NCBI RefSeq assembly: GCF_000062885.1
Contig: NC_009142.1
Location: 2,779,584-2,843,583, forward strand
DNA from: Saccharopolyspora erythraea NRRL 2338
GTDB lineage: Bacteria; Actinomycetota; Actinomycetes; Mycobacteriales; Pseudonocardiaceae
Direction of reading: 5' to 3'
Length of the DNA: 64,000 nucleotides
Below the pieces are notes generated by a model. The model searched no databases and was not told the origin of the DNA. It worked only from the letters and a program-made list of their open reading frames with translations. Shown here piece by piece: positions 33,890 to 42,781 of this stretch. The translations under genes and the position numbers were made by a program. Numbering within the stretch: position 1 is the first letter of the stretch; every line of letters starts with the position of its first letter.

Positions 33890-34035
33890 CGGCGGCTCAG
33901 AAGATGGAGGCCGCGGTCGATCATCACGGACTGGCCGGTCATGTAGTCGGAAGTCTCCGAGGGTGAGGTTGGGCAGGAACACGGCCACGTACTTCGGCAC
34001 CGACACCCTGGCGAGGTGGACCGGTGGGCACGCGC
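33890..34035 (-). pseudogene. SDR C-terminal relic
   Basis: One minus-strand frame gives 'VSVPKYVAVFLPNLTLG' and the next 'TSDYMTGQSVMIDRGLHLL', together the end of an SDR (…VPEDVA..LASxASDYMTGQSxxIDGGL). The frameshift and missing N-terminus show it is dead. Confidence 0.55.
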
Positions 34036-34581
34036 AACCCGCGAGATGAGGCACTGACCCTGCTCGGTCCGGCAGGGGCGCGCCGCGGTGAACCGCAAGG
34101 TGGATGTGGACCCCGACGAGTCGTGGTGGAGCAGCCCAGGCCAGCCGCCTTCAGTCAACGAACGATGTGCCGGCGCAGTCCTCGGCCAGCCGTGGGATGA
34201 GCGACCCGGTCACCTGTCCGATGTCGTCGGGGAACCGGGCGTCTTCGGTGATCAGTGCGTCAACTGGTGGTAGGCAGCCCGGCGAGTGCGGCGGGACCTA
34301 GTTGCGGAAACTACGAGCGTCCGGCGCGCGGCATCCCGAAAGATCGAACGCCCGTTGGTCGCACCACTGCCGCACCTTCGCGCCCGACCGGCCGAAGGGT
34401 CCGGCGGAGCCGTGGATCGCTGGGGACCTTCGTGCAACTTGGCGAGCACTACCAGGCATGACCACTTGAAACCCTTGCGGGGACGCCGCAGCATACATGT
34501 CATCGATCACAGCGATGAATAGCACGCTGAGGCGATCACCAGTGCTTCCGAGTAGCACCACCAAAAGTTTGGGGACCATCG

Positions 34582-35679
34582 ATGTCCGACCGCGTGGCGA
34601 CTCCTGATCTGTACGCCGACCGGAACTGGACCGAGACCGACTTCATCTCCGCGGCGATGGAATGGCATTTCGATCCCCGGACAGGTTCGCCGTTCTGGTT
34701 GGGGAAGGCCGGCTCCCTGGGGTTCGACCCGCGCCGCGACGTACGCACGCACGCCGATCTCAGATTGTTCCCGAACGTTGTCAACGAACTCCGGGACGCA
34801 CCGCTGGAAGCCCTCATCCCGCGCGGGTACGGACGGGCCGATGTCATCGGTGCGTACGACAGCGGCGGAACGACGGGTGCGCCGAAGCGCGTTGTCCTGG
34901 TGTCCGACTGGTTCGAGCGCTCCCTGGTGTGGAAGTCGGCTCGCATGGACGACTTCGGGTGTCCCTCCGGAGTCAACTGGTTGACCGTCGCGCCCAGCGG
35001 TCCGCACATCTTCGGCCGGCTGATGGCCGAACTGCCCAGAATGCGCGGCGGCATAGGTTTCACGGTCGACCTGGACCCCCGATGGGTTCGCAAGTGCCTG
35101 AGCGAAGACCGCGCGCAGGAGGCCGAACGCTACGCCGAGCACGTTGTCGACCAGGTCGAGACGATTCTGGCATCGCAGGATATCGGTGTGCTCGTGGCGA
35201 CACCGCCGCTGCTGGAGCGCATGGCCGACCGCGACCGGCTGCTCAAGCTGATCAACGAGAAGGTCAAGCTGATCATGTGGGGTGGTGCCCACATGGATCC
35301 CGATACCAGGCACGTCCTGCGAAGCGAGGTGTTTCCGGATGTCGCGCTTGTCGGCCAGTACGGCAGCACCATGATTCTCGGCGGCAGCATGGAGCGCGCC
35401 GACGGTGATCCCGGCGCCCGCTCCTGCGTGTTCGACTCGTTCTCGCCGTACACGACGTTCTCGGTCGTCGACCCGGATTCGCGCGTCGATGTCGCCGAAG
35501 GCGAACGCGGACAGGTCGTGATGCACCACATCAGCAAGTCCCTGCTGCTGCCGAACAACCTCGAACGCGACATGGCTACCCGCGTCGCCCCACCGGCGGG
35601 GGCGCTGGGTGTGTCGGTCGCCGACGTGTCCCCGGTCGCGATGTTCGACGACTCCGAGGTCATCGAAGGGGTGTACTGA
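34582..35679 (+). CDS. EhpF/LuxE-like acid-activating (adenylating) enzyme
   Basis: 365 residues. The ANL-superfamily phosphate loop is clear: 'YDSGGTTGAPKRVVL' at about 92-106, and 'LVGQYGSTMILGG' could be the A5-like motif. The protein is shorter than full acyl-CoA ligases and lacks the usual C-terminal domain, as in LuxE acyl-protein synthetases and EhpF of the griseoluteic acid (phenazine) pathway. It probably activates a carboxylic acid as acyl-AMP for the next gene's reductase. Stop and start overlap as TGATG, so the two are translationally coupled. The substrate could be the PKS-derived acid; this is inferred. Confidence 0.8.
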   Translation: MSDRVATPDLYADRNWTETDFISAAMEWHFDPRTGSPFWLGKAGSLGFDPRRDVRTHADLRLFPNVVNELRDAPLEALIPRGYGRADVIGAYDSGGTTGAPKRVVLVSDWFERSLVWKSARMDDFGCPSGVNWLTVAPSGPHIFGRLMAELPRMRGGIGFTVDLDPRWVRKCLSEDRAQEAERYAEHVVDQVETILASQDIGVLVATPPLLERMADRDRLLKLINEKVKLIMWGGAHMDPDTRHVLRSEVFPDVALVGQYGSTMILGGSMERADGDPGARSCVFDSFSPYTTFSVVDPDSRVDVAEGERGQVVMHHISKSLLLPNNLERDMATRVAPPAGALGVSVADVSPVAMFDDSEVIEGVY

Positions 35680-37124
35680 TGACGACTGTGCGCCGGCTTG
35701 ACGCGCTCGGCGTTTCCGGGCCGTTCAGCACATCGCGGACCGCCGAGGTGGTCGGTGTGAACGATGCTTTGATGGCGGAGTTGAGCCTGGTTCCCCGGTT
35801 GTACGTCAAGCGGAACCTCGACGCGCTCCGCCGAGCGCGGCCGATGCCGCCCGGAGAACGCGCCGATCGACTAGCGGCGGTCGGCGAGCTGTTCATGAAC
35901 GAGGTGGACGGCATTTCCTTGCGCGAACACGAAACGGAGGTATGCCGCGCTTCGGGTGTGGCCATGCCCGTTGTTCGCGATGCCAGCCGATCGATCGCCC
36001 GAAGCGCTGCCGCAGCAGAGGAGTCGGTGCAACAGGCTCGGCCGGTCGGAGCCGTGAGCGACTGGCGCGCCGGCGGCGAAGCCGGGGCGGTGTGGGCGCG
36101 CAAAGGCGAGGTCTTCGCCGTGCTCGCGCCCGGCAACCACCCGGCTACGCACGCCGCGTGGCTCGAAGCCCTGGCCATGGGCTATCGCGTGGCGATTCGG
36201 CCGTCGAGGCGGGAGCCGTTCACCCCGCATCGTCTGGTCAGCGCGCTGCGGCAAGCCGGGTTCGGTAGCGACCAGGTCGTCCTGTTGCCCACCGACCACA
36301 CCGTGGCCGACGTGCTGGTGCAGGCAGCCGACCTTGCCATGGTCTACGGCGGTGACGAGGTCGCGGCCACTTACGGGGCGCGTGCGGATATCCTCGTGCA
36401 GGGCCCTGGCCGTTCCAAGGTGCTTCTCGCCGACGGCCACAGCGAGCGGCACATCGCCACGGTGGTCGACTCCGTCGGCGGGCATGGCGCGACGGCCTGC
36501 GTCAACGCCACGGCGGTGTTCGTCGATGGTGACGCCCCGGGCGTGGCACGCGAGGTCGCCCGCTCGCTGTCGGAGATCGTGGTCCGCCCGCCTGAATCCG
36601 ACGACGCCGTCCTTCCCGCGTTCAGGGTTGAACGCGCGAAGGCGCTCCAGAACTACCTGCGCGGCAGGCTCGATACCGCCGAAATGATCTCAGGCCCGGA
36701 TCTCGTCGCCGAACTTCCCGGCGGGGGAGCAGTCCTTCGGCCGGCGGTCATGCTGCTGGACCGGGCGGACGCGCCGCAGGTGAACATCGAGCTGCCGTTT
36801 CCGTGCGTGTGGGTCGCTCCCTGGTCACCCGCCGACGGGGTCGCTCCACTGCGGAACACCTTGACGCTGACCGCGATCACACCCGACGAAGATCTCCTGA
36901 CACGGCTGGTCGAGGAACCGTCGATCAGCAACGTGCACGTGGGCGACCGCCCCACGTTCCTCATGGGCCCAGGACTCCCGCACGACGGTCACCTGGCGGA
37001 GTTCCTGATGCGCAGCAAGACCGTCATCCGCGATCGGTCGCCCGTGCCCCTGCCTCGTCCGGAGGGCGAGCGCTTGACCGGTAAGGAGTCCTTTCGCATG
37101 AGGGAGGTTCATGGTCTCGGGTGA
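35679..37124 (+). CDS. EhpG/LuxC-like acyl reductase, aldehyde dehydrogenase superfamily
   Basis: 481 residues. It has an aldehyde-dehydrogenase fold with NAD(P)-binding 'VLAPGNHPATHAAWLEAL' (like LuxC), and Cys274 in 'HGATACVNATAVFV' as the probable acyl-thioester nucleophile. LuxC- and EhpG-type enzymes reduce an activated acyl group to the aldehyde. It directly overlaps the acid-activating gene (TGATG). The pair thus resembles a two-protein carboxylic acid reductase, as LuxE/LuxC or EhpF/EhpG. Another reading, an oxidative aldehyde dehydrogenase, fits less well with the partner gene. Confidence 0.8.
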   Translation: MTTVRRLDALGVSGPFSTSRTAEVVGVNDALMAELSLVPRLYVKRNLDALRRARPMPPGERADRLAAVGELFMNEVDGISLREHETEVCRASGVAMPVVRDASRSIARSAAAAEESVQQARPVGAVSDWRAGGEAGAVWARKGEVFAVLAPGNHPATHAAWLEALAMGYRVAIRPSRREPFTPHRLVSALRQAGFGSDQVVLLPTDHTVADVLVQAADLAMVYGGDEVAATYGARADILVQGPGRSKVLLADGHSERHIATVVDSVGGHGATACVNATAVFVDGDAPGVAREVARSLSEIVVRPPESDDAVLPAFRVERAKALQNYLRGRLDTAEMISGPDLVAELPGGGAVLRPAVMLLDRADAPQVNIELPFPCVWVAPWSPADGVAPLRNTLTLTAITPDEDLLTRLVEEPSISNVHVGDRPTFLMGPGLPHDGHLAEFLMRSKTVIRDRSPVPLPRPEGERLTGKESFRMREVHGLG

Positions 37125-37362
37125 GATCTGACCAGCGCGATCACCTCCGCTGCCCGGCTCTTTTCCGCGGGCCCCCGGGGATTGCTCGCGCGGCAGGGTC
37201 GGCCGCCTGGTGCGGGTGGTACTTCGGAGTGGCCAACGAGCGGTGGGCCTGGGGCGGCGGTCGGTGACCACCAAGCGATGTCATCGAAAGATTTCCCGTA
37301 AGCCCGCGGACCGGCGGTCAACGCCGCATCGTGCCCGAACCAACTCGAATCGAGGGTCAGCG

Positions 37363-39096
37363 TTGCTGGAAAGCCAAGACCAACAGCGATTGAAGATCGC
37401 GATCGGGCAGGCGCAACAACTCGTCGGCCGCGACTCGTTGGTGCACGTGGCCGGCGAGTTCGCCAACGAGGAGGACGTTCACGAACTGGCATCGGAAGCG
37501 GCCTTCAACCACGTCGCGACACTGGTGTTTCCGGACAGCGTCGACGATGTGCGGAGCTTCCTGGCCGAATCGGGTTTCGACACCAGTGCGACGGTCGCCA
37601 GCACTGTTGTGCGCAACCGCCTGGCTCGCCGCTACGGCGTGCCCGAGGAGTCCCTGGAAGTCTCCATCATCCTCGCGTCGTCCCGGTCCGACGCGCAGGT
37701 GGGGGTCGAGGTTTTCGCCGTTCCCCGTTCGTGCGCGGAGCGTGCCGCGCCTGGCATGGTCGCCGACGAGCGCGCGCATGACTGGGAATCGCACCTGGCA
37801 TGGGTGCTTACCGGGGATCCCGAAAGAGCGCGGAGAATATGCACGGAAAAAATGGCGATGGTTCCCGACGGCGGTGGCTACAACCCACACCAGGACGTCG
37901 AGTCGGGCGGCCGGTCGGTGCTCTACTTCCGTGCGCCTGTCCGGGAGGGGCTTCCCGCGCGTTTCGAGCTGACCTGCGCCGGACACTACCCCGACGTGCT
38001 CGCCGCACACATCCGCAGCGGTGCGGAGGCGCCAGGCGCACCCACCAAGCTGCTGTCGATCCTGGCCGGCCACTGGGCTGCCAGAGCGGTTCACGTGGCC
38101 GTGGAGATCGGACTCTGCGACGTGCTGGGGCAAGGACCGCTGACGGCTGGGGACGTGGCGCAGCAGACGGACTGCGACCCTGCCGCGGTCGACCGGTTGC
38201 TCCGCTACCTCACGCACCTGGGTGTGGTCAGACGTCTTGGCGAGAACAAGTACTCCAACACCCCGCTGGGCGCGCTGCTGAGAGCGGACAGCCCGTTCAG
38301 CGACCTGACCCGCATGTACGGTGGCGAGTTCTATGACGCTTGGCGCGAGTTCGCCTCCGCGGTGCGCACCGGGCATACCGCGTTCAGCCACAAGTACGGT
38401 GTCGAGCACTTCGACTACTTCGCAGAGCGTCCCACGACGGCACGCACGTTCGATCGCTCGATGCAGGCGGTCACGAACCTGGTTGCCGACGAGCTCTCCC
38501 GGACGTTCCCGTTCCCGGCAGGCGCGATGGTGGTCGACATCGGTGGGGGAAACGGCACGCTGTTGCGCGCGATCCTGCGCGAGAACCCGGAAGTGTCCGG
38601 GATCTTGTTCGACCGTGAGCACGTCTCGTGCAACGCTGTGGCCGAACACGAAGATGCGTCCTACCGCAGCCGTTTCAGCTCGGTGGCCGGTGACTTCTTC
38701 GCCGAGGTGCCCGGCAGCGGAGACATCTACCTGTTGTCGCGAGTACTGCACGACTGGAACGACGAGGACTGCGTCCGCATCCTGGCGGCCTGCCGACGTG
38801 CCTGCGGGGCGGGCGCCGAACTGCTGGTGCTCGAACGTCTCCTGCCCGATGCCGAAACCGGCGCGCCGGACATCTCACTCACCGCGCCCTGGGACATGCA
38901 GATGCTCGCCATCACCGGCGGCAGGGAACGAACCAGGTCCGAGTACGGGACGCTGCTGACGAAGGCGGGCTTCCGGCTTGATGAGGTCAGACCGCTGCCG
39001 GTGGACATGAACGTGCTGGTGGCAGTACCCGCTGCGGCAGGGCCGGATGGTCAACCAGGCAGCGGTGTTCCGAGTCCGGGGTTTCGAGCGCGGTGA
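37363..39096 (+). CDS. Two-domain O-methyltransferase with unknown N-terminal domain
   Basis: 577 residues from TTG 37363 (GAGGG about 8 bases upstream). Residues about 235-570 are a plant/actinomycete-type SAM O-methyltransferase: winged-helix dimerisation part ('[19 protein letters not shown]'), SAM loop 'VVDIGGGNG' at 391-399, and His463 in '[11 protein letters not shown]' as the likely base. The first 215 residues ('[18 protein letters not shown]', '[12 protein letters not shown]', '[11 protein letters not shown]', '[12 protein letters not shown]') form a separate alpha/beta domain I do not recognise. It follows the EhpF/EhpG-like pair after a 238-base gap. Methylation of a hydroxyl on the polyketide or aromatic product is the probable role. 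Confidence 0.82.
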   Translation: MLESQDQQRLKIAIGQAQQLVGRDSLVHVAGEFANEEDVHELASEAAFNHVATLVFPDSVDDVRSFLAESGFDTSATVASTVVRNRLARRYGVPEESLEVSIILASSRSDAQVGVEVFAVPRSCAERAAPGMVADERAHDWESHLAWVLTGDPERARRICTEKMAMVPDGGGYNPHQDVESGGRSVLYFRAPVREGLPARFELTCAGHYPDVLAAHIRSGAEAPGAPTKLLSILAGHWAARAVHVAVEIGLCDVLGQGPLTAGDVAQQTDCDPAAVDRLLRYLTHLGVVRRLGENKYSNTPLGALLRADSPFSDLTRMYGGEFYDAWREFASAVRTGHTAFSHKYGVEHFDYFAERPTTARTFDRSMQAVTNLVADELSRTFPFPAGAMVVDIGGGNGTLLRAILRENPEVSGILFDREHVSCNAVAEHEDASYRSRFSSVAGDFFAEVPGSGDIYLLSRVLHDWNDEDCVRILAACRRACGAGAELLVLERLLPDAETGAPDISLTAPWDMQMLAITGGRERTRSEYGTLLTKAGFRLDEVRPLPVDMNVLVAVPAAAGPDGQPGSGVPSPGFRAR

Positions 39097-40267
39097 AGCG
39101 GAATGGGGCGGTCCGGAGGAACTCGAAGCGGCTGCAGTACTTGGAGCAGGGCGCGAGCCAGGCGATTGCGGACGCGCACACCCTCGCTGCCGAGTCGACA
39201 CGGCACACCCACGGGCAGCGTCGACTGATTTTACGGTCTCCAGTGATCCCGTGATCCTGAGGAGGGCGGGCCAGCGGTCCTGGCGGCTGCCTGGCGCCGC
39301 TCACAACGCGCTGCCATGCCGGAGATCACCCTGCCGAGTCCTCGCTCTCGAACCGGTGCCCGCCAACATCGAGAAAGCAATGGCTTCAGGCACGATCGCG
39401 TGCACGGCGGCGGCAGGATCGGCGGCCGGAGGGTAGCCGCGCCGCGCGGTGGCGACCCGCGAATACTCTCGCTCAACTGGTCGGCCGGGGCGGTGAAGGG
39501 GATCCGTAACCGCGTGAGGCGTCTCGCGGACGCCTGGGCGCCCGCGCTGCGCTGTGGTCACGTTTATCGCGACGCCGTCCAGGTCGACGAGGGCCGGCCG
39601 AGGCGGACCGGTGCCTGTTTGCTGGTGTGTGTCCGTTGCCGGAGGCGCCCGCGAAGCCGAGCGGTTTCGTGACTACGCCGGGGCTGACGAAGTTCTCGAT
39701 CGTGGCAGGCTTCGCGCGGTACTGGGTGCGGGAGCCGACGGCGGTTGGGGACACTCCACATGGGAGGTCCTGGCCCAACGGCGATCGGCGGGCAGGCTAC
39801 CGGCCGGCCGCCGAGAAGCCGGGAGCCGGAGCCGGCGTTCAAGCTCGCCGACTGATCATCGGCTGGGTAGCGGTAGTGCTTGCTCCATGTCAGCCCAGAC
39901 GTCGTCGACATGCTCGACGGCAGTGCACGGACGGGCAGATGTGATAGGGCAAATCGTCATCCTTCGACCTGGATTCGCAGGTTGGCCTGCCGTGGAGCTG
40001 TACGGTCGCTGCCAGGCTTGGCTGGATCCGGTGGGCAGGTTGTACGTGGCATTGCAGCCGGGCGAGCGCACGGATCCTCCTCCGTGAGGGCGCTGGAGCA
40101 TGTCGGAGGAAATCCAGGTTAACGGGCTGGGAAGCGGCCGAGGCGATGAGCGATGTGGAACTACCGCGTTTGCTGCGTGCTTCTGCGTCCGAAGACGGTG
40201 TAAAAGTGGCAGACGGCTCGAACGCCGCGCAGATTCGGTCTCTGTTCGTCGGCCCGGATGTGTTCCG
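39097..40267. other. 1.17-kb region without a clear gene
   Basis: All frames are short or of shadow character. A small frame from ATG 40146 ('MSDVELPRLLRASASEDG') is open up to the IS21 insertion site at 40267 and would continue in frame on the far side of the IS to 42591, giving about 82 residues if rejoined. No family recognised. Confidence 0.4.
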
Positions 40268-40335
40268 TGTCAACGGCGGCCGAATGTGGACCCGGCTGCG
40301 GCGGCTGAGAATGGACCCACCCTGGTTGTTGATGT

Positions 40336-41142
40336 TTAGTCGTTGGTGTTGGTGGCCGCGGGGACGCGACCGAGGTCTTGGCGGTCTTTGAGGCGGTAGC
40401 TGTCTCCTTTCAGGGAGATGACTTCGGCGTGGTGCACGAGGCGGTCGATCATGGCCGCGGCGACGACGTCGTCGCCGAAGACCTCGCCCCAGCGGCCGAA
40501 GGGTTTGTTGCTGGTGACGATCAGGCTGGCTCTCTCGTAGCGGGAGGAGACCAGTTGGAAGAACAGGTTCGCGGCTTCGGCTTCGAAGGGGATGTAGCCG
40601 ACCTCGTCGATGATCAGCAAGGGGATCCGGCCGAGTTTGACCAGCTCCTGCTGGAGCCGTCCGGCGTGGCTGGCCTCAGCCAGCCGGGCGACCCACTCGG
40701 CGGCGGTGGCAAACGAGACGCGGTGTCCGGCCTGGCAGGCCCGGATCCCGAGTCCGATGGACAGGTGGGTCTTGCCGGTGCCGGGAGGACCGAGGAAGAC
40801 CACGTTGTCCTTGCCCGCGATGAAGTCCAGTGTTCCGAGATGCGTAATCGTGTCGCGTTTCAGGGAGCGTTGGTGGTCGAAGTCGAACTCCTCGAGGGAC
40901 TTCCTGCTCGGGAATCGGGCGGTGCGGATGCGTCCCTCGCCGCCGTGGGATTCGCGGGCGGCGACCTCGCGTTGCAGACAGGCGGCCAGGAACTCCTCGT
41001 GGGACCAGTCCTCGGCCCGTGCGCGTTCGGCCAGCCGTTCGACTGCTGCGGCCAGCGATGGTGCTTTCAATGCTCGGGCGAGGTAGGCGATCTCGGAAGC
41101 CACGTTGCGACTGTTGCTGCTGGTGGTGGGTTTGCCGGCCAT
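40336..41142 (-). CDS. istB: IS21 helper ATPase IstB
   Basis: 268 residues, DnaC/IstB AAA+ type: Walker A 'LGPPGTGKTHLS', Walker B 'LLIIDEVGYI', sensor 'LIVTSNKPF'. It starts at ATG 41142, which overlaps the istA stop by one base (TGATG), so it is translated with IstA. The longer open frame upstream to 41331 is istA DNA in another frame and should not be used. IstB binds DNA and ATP and recruits the IstA transposase to target DNA. No defects. Confidence 0.93.
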   Translation of the reverse strand: MAGKPTTSSNSRNVASEIAYLARALKAPSLAAAVERLAERARAEDWSHEEFLAACLQREVAARESHGGEGRIRTARFPSRKSLEEFDFDHQRSLKRDTITHLGTLDFIAGKDNVVFLGPPGTGKTHLSIGLGIRACQAGHRVSFATAAEWVARLAEASHAGRLQQELVKLGRIPLLIIDEVGYIPFEAEAANLFFQLVSSRYERASLIVTSNKPFGRWGEVFGDDVVAAAMIDRLVHHAEVISLKGDSYRLKDRQDLGRVPAATNTND

Positions 41143-42389
41143 CACGCCACCCCTTGGCCCTCGGCGGTGGCGGCTGTGTCGAGGCCGAGTGCGCGGTCGT
41201 AGTCGGCCAGCTCGCGGTGCTCGACGGGTGTGTCGACCGGACGCAGGCTGGCCCGGCGGACTTGCTGACGCAGCCTGGCCGCGGCGGTGGCGTGGTCGGA
41301 GTCGGTGATGCTCTGGTGCGCCGCCCAACACCGGTCATGGCGGGCGACCAAGCGGCCCTGACAGGCCACGGTCACCGTGTCGAGATCGCCGGTGATCTCG
41401 ACGCGGTGACCGATCGCCGACGGGTGCACCGAGTAGTCGTTGGCGCCCAACCGGATGTAGTGATCGCGCGGCAGCCGGATACCGGCATGCCAACCCACCA
41501 CCGGGGCCACTGGCGGCAAGGTCAACATGGCTTGCCGGTCGTGCTCCCACCGGTCGGTCGGCTTGCATCCCAGGACGCGATGGTGACGCTGGTTGGCCCG
41601 CCTCAGCCAACCGGCCAGCTGCGCGTTGAAGTCAGCCGGTCCGGTGAAGCTGCGGCCAGGTAGAAACGAGGTCTCCAGATAACCATTGACCCGCTCCACC
41701 AGCCCCTTGGCCTCGGGATCAGCCGGTCGGCATTGGATCACCGCGATCCCAAGAGTCCCGCGAAACGCGTTCATCGCCTCGGTCAGCACCGGCCGCCCGG
41801 CCTTGCGGAACCCGACCGCGGACTCGTTGTCCCACACCAGCGTCTTGGGCACCCGCCCCCAACCCGACAGCAACGCCCAATGCCCAGCCAGCAGATCCGG
41901 GCCCTGCCGCGACGGGATCAACCTCGCGGCGATCACCCGGGAATACCCCGACACCATCACCAGCACCGGCGGACGCCCCACCTGCCCGAACCCCAGCGGG
42001 ATATCGACCGGCGGGAACCACAAGTCGCATTGAGCCAGCTCACCGGGCTGATACACCGTCCGCGACACCGGATCAGGCGGCAGGAACAACGGCCGCAACT
42101 CCCGCACCCGGTCCTTGAGCACCGTCAGACCCCGCTGCCAGCCGATCCTCTCGGCGATCACCGGCACCGGCATCGTCGGCCACTCCGCCAGCAACGCCCG
42201 AACCTGCGGCTCCACCGCATCCACGACCGAGCCCTTCGACGGCCGCTGATACCGCGGCGGCCCCTCCGAAGCCAACGCCCGCCGCACCGTGTTCCGCCCG
42301 ACACCCAGCTTCCGGACGATCGCCCGAATCGGCATGCCCTCACACCGATGCAACCGACGGATCTCTGCCCAGTCCTCCACGCTGATCAC
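41142..42389 (-). CDS. istA: IS21 transposase IstA
   Basis: 415 residues. N-terminal HTH 'IRAIVRKLGVGRNTVRRAL', then the retroviral-integrase-like core with Asp in 'LAQCDLWFPP', Asp in 'LVWDNESAVG' and Glu in 'AKGLVERVNGYLETSF', and the C-terminal 'WEHDRQAMLTLPP' region. It is the full-length partner of the truncated copy at 1558-1998. Start ATG 42389. Confidence 0.93.
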   Translation of the reverse strand: MISVEDWAEIRRLHRCEGMPIRAIVRKLGVGRNTVRRALASEGPPRYQRPSKGSVVDAVEPQVRALLAEWPTMPVPVIAERIGWQRGLTVLKDRVRELRPLFLPPDPVSRTVYQPGELAQCDLWFPPVDIPLGFGQVGRPPVLVMVSGYSRVIAARLIPSRQGPDLLAGHWALLSGWGRVPKTLVWDNESAVGFRKAGRPVLTEAMNAFRGTLGIAVIQCRPADPEAKGLVERVNGYLETSFLPGRSFTGPADFNAQLAGWLRRANQRHHRVLGCKPTDRWEHDRQAMLTLPPVAPVVGWHAGIRLPRDHYIRLGANDYSVHPSAIGHRVEITGDLDTVTVACQGRLVARHDRCWAAHQSITDSDHATAAARLRQQVRRASLRPVDTPVEHRELADYDRALGLDTAATAEGQGVA

Positions 42390-42459
42390 TCCCTACTTGT
42401 CAGGGAGTGGGTCCGATTTCGCCCGCCCACACCGGGTCAGGATTCACCCGTCCGCGACA

Positions 42460-42781
42460 TTCCGGCTCTCGGCAGAGCCGAGGGCCGCGATCTGTGCGAT
42501 CGGGGCTTGCCGGGAGACCCCGCGAGGCCCTTCTGCGCGTCGGGTGAGGTTCGGGCCGTGTGTCCTGCTTTTCGAGGTCGCACCTCGGTAGCAACGGTTC
42601 TTTGTACGGGGATTGCTCGTATGCGGGTCACGTGCCCAGTAGTTGAGGCCGGCCGGATGCTGCTGATTCACGTGCGGTGGGTGGCGTGGTGTGCGGGGCG
42701 TTTGTTGTCCGGACTGGACCGGTTGGCGGTCTCTGGTTTCGATTCGTGGAATGGGTGAGTTACGTGGTGGTTGGTTCGATT
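42460..42781. other. Leader region of the giant gene
   Basis: Contains the right IS21 target duplicate and a perfect 7-bp hairpin CGGCTCT/AGAGCCG (42463-42480; alternative CTCGGC/GCCGAG pairing overlaps it). An open frame runs from 42677 into the giant gene but no strong ribosome site fixes a start; no promoter recognised. Confidence 0.4.

Larger units (their letters stand above)
33329..34581. other. 1.25-kb intergenic region with relics and operator-like repeats
   Basis: No intact gene is visible. It contains an SDR relic (33890-34035, minus) and two candidate operators. One is TTAAC/GTTAA (33440-33458), upstream of the MFS gene. The other is TAACA-7-TGTTA (33782-33798). Minus-strand 'LITEDARFPDDIGQVTGS' (about 34160-34270) is a coding-like stretch I cannot name. 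The end contains the leader of the EhpF-like gene with GGGGA before its ATG. Confidence 0.5.
40268..42459 (-). mobile_element. IS21-family insertion sequence, complete
   Basis: The 2,192-bp element carries overlapping istA and istB. Both ends start TGTC: TGTCAACGGCGGCC at 40268 and, on the other strand, TGTCGCGGACGG at 42459, followed by subterminal GTGGACCC-type repeats. TTCCG flanks it on both sides (40263-40267 and 42460-42464), a 5-base target duplication. An incomplete copy lies at 1558-2068. Confidence 0.9.

Noticed and set aside
34582-39096. Phenazine biosynthesis cluster
   Set aside because: EhpF/EhpG-like genes are present, but no phz core genes (phzA/B, D, E, F, G) are seen.
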